Shown here one piece after another: positions 56,101-61,200 of a stretch of 64,000 bases of DNA. The stretch covers positions 2,031,874 to 2,095,873 of the forward strand of contig OY970226.1 in NCBI GenBank assembly GCA_963714065.1, read 5' to 3'. This DNA is from JAZKID01 sp963714065 (lineage in GTDB: Bacteria > Pseudomonadota > Alphaproteobacteria > Rhizobiales > UBA4765). Within the stretch, counting starts at the first letter, position 1; every line of letters begins with the position of its first letter. A program made the position numbers and the translations under genes. The notes under the pieces were generated by a model, which was given only the letters and a program-made list of their open reading frames with translations, searched no databases and had not been told where the DNA came from.

Positions 56101-58268
56101 TCACATTTAACGGTCTCACATTACTTAATGCCAATGTTTCAACGGCGGGACAGGCAATCGAATTTGATAACGTGTCCTTGGGCGCCAACAGCACCATCAC
56201 TTCGAACAATGGCAATATCACATTCAACAGTTATGTCGGCGGCGGCTGGCGCTTCACCGTCAATGCGGGTAACGGCACAGTAAGCTTTGGCGATGACATT
56301 GGTACGGACGGGGGTCTCAACTCGTTGACCGTCACCGGTCCTACACTCATGAATGCCGGAAGCATTCTGACAGATGCCGGAACCGTTATCTTCAATAGTG
56401 CCGTGACCTTACTTGAGGACCTTACCATCACGACGGATGGTGGCGCCATCACCTTCGGCAGCACGGTAAATGGCGCCTATAATCTGACCACCAATTCTAG
56501 CGGGAGCACGACGACGTTTGGTGGCGTGGTGGGCGGTGTGACGCCGCTCGGTACTGTAAATATCACTGGCCCAACCGCGCTATGGGCCAATATGACTTCA
56601 GATTATATTAGCTTCAACAGCGCGCTGACATTGAATGCCAGTGTCACTATTAATGGCGCTGGTGGACTTGTATTTGGGTCGACAGTTGCGGCCGGAAATT
56701 ATAATTTAACAGTTTTATCTTCAGACCTCACTATCAATGACAATATGTCGAGCACAGGCGGCGCGCTGACCATAAATGCTGTCTGCGGCGGCTGCGTTGT
56801 GGCAGTCGGCAATACCAATCAGGATTATAATCTAAGCGCGACAGAAATCGGGCGTATCCAGAGCGGATTCTCTAATGTCACCATTGAAGGCGATCTGTTG
56901 GTGGTTTCCGCGCTGACATGGAATAATTTTCCGCTCACGCTAAAGGGCCCGATCATCGGTATCAATGGCGCGCAGGTATTGAGCAATAGTCTTACCTTGC
57001 AAACCGATGGCCTGAATTTAGGCGCCAATCTCACCGGCAATGGCGCGCTGACGATTAAGTCTTTAACAGACAGCACTACGATCGGCCTCGGTGATAGCGC
57101 TACCGGCACGTTGAATCTCACCGATGCCGAACTCGGCAAGATCATCGAAGGCTGGAGCGGCATCACCATCGGCCGGAGCGATGGCGTAGGCGCGATGGAT
57201 ATCAGGGCCGCCACATGGAACGATCCTGTAACATTCCTAACCGCTGTTGGCGGCAGCATTGCGGTGAATGGGAACCAGACGGGTGCGGGCAATGCATCGC
57301 TCACATTTACGGGCGGGCCTGTCACGCTTGCTGGCAACATCGCCACAACCAATCAGAATGTCACATTCAACAGCGCGGTAACGTTAAGTACTGCTGCAAG
57401 GTCCGTGACTGCCGGTACCGGCACCATTAATTTCGCTAGCACGATTAACGGCGCGCAAGCCCTGACCATCAATGCGACTGGAGGTGCCGTAACATTAGGT
57501 GGCGTGATTGGCGGCACAACACCGATCGGCGCGCTCACCGTCACCGGCAATACGACGCTGAGCGCCAATGTGACGACGAACAATGCGGCGATCGTTTTCA
57601 ACAGCCCGCTGACCTTGGGCGCAAACCTTACGATCAATTCCACTGGCGGCAATATCACCTTTGGCAGCACATTGAATGGATTCTATAACCTCACCACCAA
57701 TTCTGGCGCTGGCACGACGACATTTAGTGGCGTGGTGGGCGGTGTCACGCCGATTAGGTTGCTAAATGTCACAGGCCCAACAACGCTGAGTGCGAATATA
57801 ACGTCAATTGGCGCTACCTTCAACAGCGCCGTGACGCTTAGCGGGAATGTTACGCTTAATGTAGGTACGGGCTACATATCGTTCGCCTCAACTGTCGATG
57901 CCAGTACTTATAATTTAAGCACAGTTTCAAGCGATATTACGCTGGGTGGTAATCTAACCAGCACCGGCGGTGCGCTGACGTTATCGTCTGCGGGCGGAAG
58001 CGTTATGTCAGTTGGTAATACCAATCAGGATTATAATTTAAGCGCGACTGAAATTGGATACATTCAGAGCGGATTCTCGAGCGTCACCATTAATGCAGAT
58101 GGCGGTATGGGCGTTTATGCATTAACCTGGAATAATTTCCCGCTTACATTGATTGGTCCTGTCATCAATATTAATGGAGCGCAGACATTAAGCAATAATC
58201 TCACGCTTCAAACTGATGCTCTGGCAATTTTGGCAAACCTGACAGGCAGTAGTCAGACTGGTTATTAA
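44178..58268 (+). CDS. Giant TpsA exoprotein (filamentous haemagglutinin-like), N-terminal 4696 codons
   Basis: Start ATG 44178 follows AAAAAGGA. Signal peptide about residues 1-31 (SRRQLISVSLFCLAGGMLWR, cleavage before NPLDG). A TPS secretion domain follows, to about residue 145: ITQTTPQKLDIQQHSDRAVI, DWRGFDIAPDEHTQFYQPN, ASRIDGKLSANGYVVIVNQN. The rest is Gly/Thr/Asn/Ser-rich, beta-helix-like repeats in which ELGYIQSGFSNVTIGS, GWSSITIGRSDGTG, WNDPVTFLT and ANLTGSGALTIKP recur in degenerate form. Very few Cys. The stop at 58266-58268 follows SSQTGY and is probably the result of an extra A near 58257. Likely a surface adhesin or biofilm filament exported by the adjacent TpsB. Confidence 0.88.
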   Translation: MGLYVSRRQLISVSLFCLAGGMLWRALPAFSNPLDGTVSAGQATITQTTPQKLDIQQHSDRAVIDWRGFDIAPDEHTQFYQPNASSVILNRVNTNRASRIDGKLSANGYVVIVNQNGLVFGRGSQVDVNGLIATTSNISNRNFMRGKMKFNKPGNPDAAIINEGTITAKDAGLVGLVAPNVVNRGTITAKLGRVHLASGDRMTVDLYGDGLLEVAVSKKVKSQFVGNSGKISADGGKVALTAAAGKHIVNSLIEVGGEVSAKSVGGKKGQVTIYAEGANAVKKNVTADKGKKTGASTVLVSGLVSASGRNPGESGGSIVITGDDISLLAGAKIDASGFTGRSGTTTGLAVSAVREGSAGGDIRIGGDYKGGGDTSTAKLLYVDASALILNDSLNSGDAGRTILWSDDTTKYFGSVYARALGNEGYGGFLETSGHQNLLMRGTADLTELAGGAGTWLLDPTDIQIYDRSSSCGGSCDQVNTYTTAQLEAISVGSNVSLSATNNITLNLATDTMTFATSGRSLTLVAGNQVISASAGTITTTNGAITLNGASGVRFSHSYTFNSNGGAIAFIGTLSASVGGLTTTINSGNGNIDLAAISSSTAYVINSGNGTVTFSTVSSSAAITVTGATILNGTFVTNNITFNSGVTINAALSINSGSSLTFGSTIIAGSNNLTLNASTIALGGNITGTGTLLIRPVNSSTTVGLNDASGTFNLTTTELGYIQSGFSLVTIGTGGGATVVGAVTWNNPTVLQTSNTLTINGTQTMGSNNLTLRSTLDMIFNANLTGTGILTIRGNGTGTTLGIAGGAGTVNLDTTDLTRITDGWASIVIGATDITGAYTINATTWNDPVTFLTNSGVITINGAQTMGANNLTIQSNVDPVIAANLSGSGTLAIKNTSASTTIGVGSGSGTITVNATELTQLVDGWSSIVIGASDAGAVTVGGAITWNDPLTLIGGSGITVSAASAQTGAGNASLTFNGATTLSSNITTASQAIVFNNAVTLGASVTLNSNSSGSGANVTFGSTVNGAYDLLVYAGTAGTISFNGVVGGTSSLNGLQAWSPTVISGNITTASHIHLVGAITLTGNSTITSSAGELHIYDTVNGAYNLTVAAAGGINFYSVIGNTTPIKAFTANNVTYLSGNITTNNAAIIFNDALQINGNLTIASTNGNITFNGNVNNGFALNINSGSGTTTFATAIGVTYPLGSLTVTGATSIAGNVTTHYGTTFNSAVTLTGNSTMSIATSGNITFNSTISSNAGSGRALTINSGAGTTTFNGEINAAAGNYISALTVTGNTFINSHITITDGTGNITFNSPVTINGNADTRVINAQGNTIITNSTISAGNNNLHLIANGMTLGGNISGTGNLYFYPATSSLSFGIGTGASGTLSLNSTEVGYIQNGFTQVQFGAGNGSSAMEVIAASWNDNIAFATQGIITISGNQTMNGNHLYLYTDASPVITGNLCPGTCGGVGPGTGALVIAPNVASTTIGLGDSASGTLSLNAAKISKFGDGWAYIHIGGGATSAVDMRALTWNDYVHIATTGTITINGVQTSSGFEFNGPVTLLANITTGGANLSFNGTVTQNAAVTLNAGAGTITTNSTFSAGANAISIIANGIAFGGNVTGSNTLSLQPYTAGTTIGLAGGTGAFNLSAAEVTRINQNGFSSITIGSSTAGAITIGGAVTWNDSLILISGAGITLNSSSNQTFGGNTLNLQSGDDIVLNSNLSSSGGSLYISGSTGTSIGLGDGASGTLSISTASIGRLVNWANIEINTSGADMTLAALAWQSDLVLSADNVIINGAQTNTGFFDIYAPVTLGANMTSTGLGIFFENGLTLNGNATVDAGTGNIYLGGTAAVGAYSLTFIADSMSFDGNFTASGGTLTLAPSTNGYDVFIGEELGSGALFLTYMDFYIQSGFSNVTIGSSTTGTLYVDFATWASPLTLMGASLEIFGAQTMGTNALTLHTDALDLAANLGGSGTLTIKPLTASTAIGLGTGASGALALDTTELGYLANGWTSIIIGANNAGAITLNNTHTWNDPLTLIGSSITLNASSIQTMGSNALTLQTDGDIALSSNLSGSGALTIKTISLGTAINIATSSAGALELTTTDLGFIGNGSWSGITIGQSTGTGVITANAYASWNDPVTFVTDNSLANKIVIGGAQSTTSSFTFNGQTQLGANVTANTAITFSNAVTLSANAIVSVTGNLTTSSTISAGSNNLTLTSEKIFLGGNLTGSGTLTLSSVSNGVRLGIGLNTLFDLSTTEIGYLQGGFSNIIIGSSAAVTQVLDTTTWTSPLTLIGSSLTISAPQTMGSSLALTLQADSLSLLGNLTGNGALTIKPITVSTTIGLADGAGALNLDTTELGKIIDGWSSITFGQNTGTGVITVNAYASWSDPVTFRAAAGGSIAINGAQTNSSSFNFLGPTTLSANLAADGVYFYDTLTLGANVGINAGGGTVATFSTVAGSSYNLTLTANDLTFGGNYSGSGGTLTITPYATNRAVYVAINDSSGGLELTTTELGYIGNATWSGITIGRTDSSAALTVNAYSSWSDPLTLQTGSGTMTIAGAQAMSANNLTLITNSDLAVGANITGTGALVIKAASVGTAIGLAGGAGALALDNTELGFIGNGSWSGITIGRSDGTGVITASTYASWSDPITFLADNSLADKIVISGAQTNTSSFIFNGQTLLGANVTTTNAAITFNYALALNATATINAGTGTITTASTVAASSNNLTLTAGDLVLSNNFTGTGSLTINPGATNTAVNLATTSAGGLELTSAELGYIGNASWSSITIGRTDGTAAMTLNAYSSWSDPLTLITGSGLMTIAGAQAMSANALTLQTDSTLAIGANITGTGALIIKAATDSTTIGLAGGTGALAIDATELGFIGNGTWSGITIGQSTGTGVITVGAYASWNDPVTFLTVNNVADKIVVSGAQTSSASLTFNGRTLLSNNLTTSNANIIFNYALVLGANTAIASSGGNITFASTVNGPYDLTINSGAGTVTFNGAVGGSSALHALTVTGPTVLNANVTTNNSNITFNSAVTLGFSTVSSSGGNIVFGSTINGAGGLNANAGAGTVTFNGAIGNSVAINSLIVTGATTIAGNITQSGGGGYIIFNSALTLAANASIVAPGGNLIFYSTVDGGYNLAVSSGTHSDFYDTVGGTTRLGTFTVSGLSNIYADIKTNNQNISFNNTMTLQGASTIDAGTGTITLSTVTAGANNLTLTANNLVLNSGFTGTGALTIKPGAIATTVDLGGSGGTLALSTGELDNISNASWSSITIGRADGTGAITFSSSYDWNDPLTVLSSSGNIAVNGAQTNTASFTFSGPTTLSANVTAYNTTFNSAVALGANVTLNTNSGDLTFGSTVAAGNFNLHTISHDITIGGNISSTGGTLTLTAPYDEMGIGAAATYQLSETEIGYIQSGFSNVTIGSNGVTLIVGSALTWNNPLTLLGAAIYITAEQTMGSNPLTIQTDAIFALSANLTGNSQLTIKPLTAGTTIGLGNSATGDLNLDDAALGKIVNGWSSITIGRSDGTGEIDIQAATWNDPVTFISSGDIVVNGEQTGTDDASITFDGSGSTFLNADITTASGAIEFNNDVTLGANVSINSNGDDVIFSETIDGGYNLTINGSAAFHDNIGSATPLGDLYVSGGSIAWYGSTIATDNGTVTFDNNLYLNASLSVTSNGGAMNFQQVSGVYAFTLNSGAGLITFNFDEANIGAFQVTGPSVFIGGTVVTNGQNITFVGAGSTVNTNGTTFQAGAGTFTSSAAISAGANPLMIFADSIALGGIVSGSDTLTLAPYTSSRAINLNNGAGGFSLTTAEIGYIQGFANVIIGRDETFWSNYEGTITAGAAAWNAPLTLLGGVGTITINGAQTMGANALTLVSDFEISLNADVGGNGALTIKTTSASGVSMGLAGAAGDLIISSNSLGHIANGWSSITFGRSDGTGVIAMNAYASWNDPVTFITADGGYITVNGAQTGAGNASITFNGLTLLNANVSTAGQAIEFDNVSLGANSTITSNNGNITFNSYVGGGWRFTVNAGNGTVSFGDDIGTDGGLNSLTVTGPTLMNAGSILTDAGTVIFNSAVTLLEDLTITTDGGAITFGSTVNGAYNLTTNSSGSTTTFGGVVGGVTPLGTVNITGPTALWANMTSDYISFNSALTLNASVTINGAGGLVFGSTVAAGNYNLTVLSSDLTINDNMSSTGGALTINAVCGGCVVAVGNTNQDYNLSATEIGRIQSGFSNVTIEGDLLVVSALTWNNFPLTLKGPIIGINGAQVLSNSLTLQTDGLNLGANLTGNGALTIKSLTDSTTIGLGDSATGTLNLTDAELGKIIEGWSGITIGRSDGVGAMDIRAATWNDPVTFLTAVGGSIAVNGNQTGAGNASLTFTGGPVTLAGNIATTNQNVTFNSAVTLSTAARSVTAGTGTINFASTINGAQALTINATGGAVTLGGVIGGTTPIGALTVTGNTTLSANVTTNNAAIVFNSPLTLGANLTINSTGGNITFGSTLNGFYNLTTNSGAGTTTFSGVVGGVTPIRLLNVTGPTTLSANITSIGATFNSAVTLSGNVTLNVGTGYISFASTVDASTYNLSTVSSDITLGGNLTSTGGALTLSSAGGSVMSVGNTNQDYNLSATEIGYIQSGFSSVTINADGGMGVYALTWNNFPLTLIGPVININGAQTLSNNLTLQTDALAILANLTGSSQTGY

Positions 58269-61200
58269 ACCTAATTCAGTTGGCACGACCATCGGCCTTG
58301 GCGGCGGCACAGGCGGCTTGAACCTGACAGATGCCGAGCTTGATTATATCGGCGCAGGCAGTTGGAGCGGTATTACTATCGGCCGTTCTGACGGAACAGG
58401 CGTGATGACGTTGGATACCTATGCTTCCTGGAGTGATCCCGTCACCTTCCTCACCGTCAACAATGCTCCCGACAAGATCGTTGTCAGCGGCGCGCAGACG
58501 AATACATCGTCGCTTACTTTCAACGGCCAGACGAAGCTCTCCGACAACCTCACAGCCCATAACGTCACTTTCAACTATGCATTAGTCCTAAATGGCGCCA
58601 GCATCATTAATGCTGGTGGCGGCGGTACATTTACGGCCAACAGCACGATTAATGCTGGCGCAAATGCGCTGTTAATCCTCACGGATGCCATCGCATTGGG
58701 CGGCAATGTCAGCGGCTCCAGCAGTTTGACGCTCGCGCCTACTACAGCAAGCACGACAATCGGTCTTAACGCCACAGGCGATTTCAACCTGAGCGCCAAC
58801 GAGCTCGGCTATATCCAAAATGGATTCTCGGGCATCGGCATTGGCCGCTCTGACGGCAGCGGTACGATGACTGTCGGTGCTGCGACGTGGAGCGATGCCG
58901 TCGTTCTGACGACAGGCAGCGGTGTCATCACGATCAGCGGCGCGCAAGATATGGGCGCGAACAATCTTACCCTGCAAACCAATGGTAACCTCGCCATTGG
59001 CGCCAATCTGACCAGCAATGGCGGTATCTTATCCATAACGCCGACATCGGTCGGTACATCGATTGGCCTTGGCGGCGCTACAGGCACATTAAATCTCGAT
59101 GCGGCTGAGCTGGCTCACATTCAGAATGGCTGGACAGCAATTGTCATCGGCCGCGCCGACGGCACGGGAACAATCACAGCCGATGCCGTGACATGGAACG
59201 ATCCGCTGATCCTGGCGACAGGCGGCAGCGGTCTGATCGAGGTGAATGGCGCGCAGACAGGCGCGGGCAACGCATCGTTTTATATCGATGGTCCGCTGAC
59301 ACTGGGTGCGAACCTGACGACCGCGAACCAGAACATCACACTTAACGGCACTACGACATTGGACGGCGCCAGCACGATCAATGCCGGTACAGCGATATTT
59401 ACGAACCATGCGACTATATCTGCAAATGCCAATGCACTCTCAATCATTGCGGATAGCATTGCTATCAATGACAATATCAGCGGCGGTAGCACGTTGACGC
59501 TGGCGCCTTACACGGCAGGCCGAACAATTGGTCTTAATAGTTCCGGTCAATTTAATCTGACTACAGCTGAACTTGGCCGACTTCAGAACGGATTCTCGGG
59601 CATAACGATTGGTAGCTTAAATTCCGGTAGTATGAATGTAGATGCGGCAGCCTGGAATGATCCGCTTACGCTTTTAAGCGGAGGTAGCATTTCATTTCAA
59701 TCCGCTCAATTTCTTGGAAACAATACGTTGCTTGCGCGAGCCGTTGCCAATATTACTGTTCTAGATGAGATTTCTTCGTCAGCATCAGGCACCGCTATTA
59801 CCCTTGTTGCCGGCGGCGATTTTTCAATTGATAATCTTGTTCCGCTGACGGCCAATAATGGCCGCTGGCTGATTTACAGCAACAATCCTGATGATATCGG
59901 ACTTGGTAGTTTAAGCCCGGATTTCCGCCGCTTCAGCTGCACCTATGGCGGCTCCTGCCCAAGCTTCGCTTCCGAGACAGGTAATGGCGTGCTCTATGCC
60001 AGCACACCTCAGCTGACGATTACGCCAACAGTTGTGCATATAACTTATGGCGCTGCAGTTCCAAGTCTCGTTGGGTATAGTTATTCGGTTTCTGGCTATC
60101 TCGGTTCAGATGAAGCAGATGATGCACTCAATGGCACTCTCACTGGCAGTACGACTTACACACAATACAGCAATGTAGGCACATACAACATCAATTATGC
60201 CAGTGGGTCCCTGAGTAGCGATCTGGGCTACGGCTTCACTTATGCAAATAATGCTTCAGGATTAGTTGTCGATGCAAAAACCCTGACCGTCAATCTTACG
60301 GGTACAATCACGAAAATTTATAATGGTAATGCCGATGCAACACTGGCGGCCAACAATTACAGCTATACCGGCATTGTGAATAGCGACGACGTCTATGTCA
60401 GTAATACTGCCGGCAATTATAATAATGAAAACGCAGCAAGTAACAAAACCGTCACAGTCAATAGTTTGGTCCTCGCCGGTACTAAGGCAGGTAATTATAC
60501 GCTTGCTTCTAGTTCCGCTTCTGATCAGGACAACAACTTTGCGATCACGGCCAAAGCGTTGACGGTGACGGGTGCGCTTGGTGTGAACCGTGCGTATAAC
60601 GGGTTGCTGACGGTTGCGCTGAACAGTTCTGGGGCGGAGCTGGTTGGGATTGTGTCTGGGGACGAGAGCAATGTTGATCTGGAGAGCGGCTCTGCGTCCG
60701 GGTTAATGGCGAGCAAGCATATCGGCGACGACAAGGCGGTGACGGTGTTGGGTTATGCGCTGTCCGGGTCAGCGGCGTCGAACTACTCGATCGTGCAGCC
60801 GACGGATGTGACCGTTGACATCGCTAAGGCGAACATCACGATCACGCCGGATGCGGGCCAGAGCAAGGTTTATGGTGCGGCCAATCCGGCTTATGCGTAT
60901 ACGCCGTCGATCGGCCTGTACAGCACGGACAGCTTCAGCGGGGCGCTGGCGCGAGCGGCGGGCGAGAACGTCGGCAATTATGCGATCAACATCGGGACGC
61001 TCGGCATCTCTGACGGCAACTCCGGCAACAATTACAATGTGAGCTTCACCTCTGGCGTCAACTTTGCGATCACGGCCAAAGCGTTGACGGTGACGGGTGC
61101 GCTTGGTGTGAACCGTGCGTATAACGGGTTGCTGACGGTTGCGCTGAACAGTTCTGGGGCGGAGCTGGTTGGGATTGTGTCTGGGGACGAGAGCAATGTT

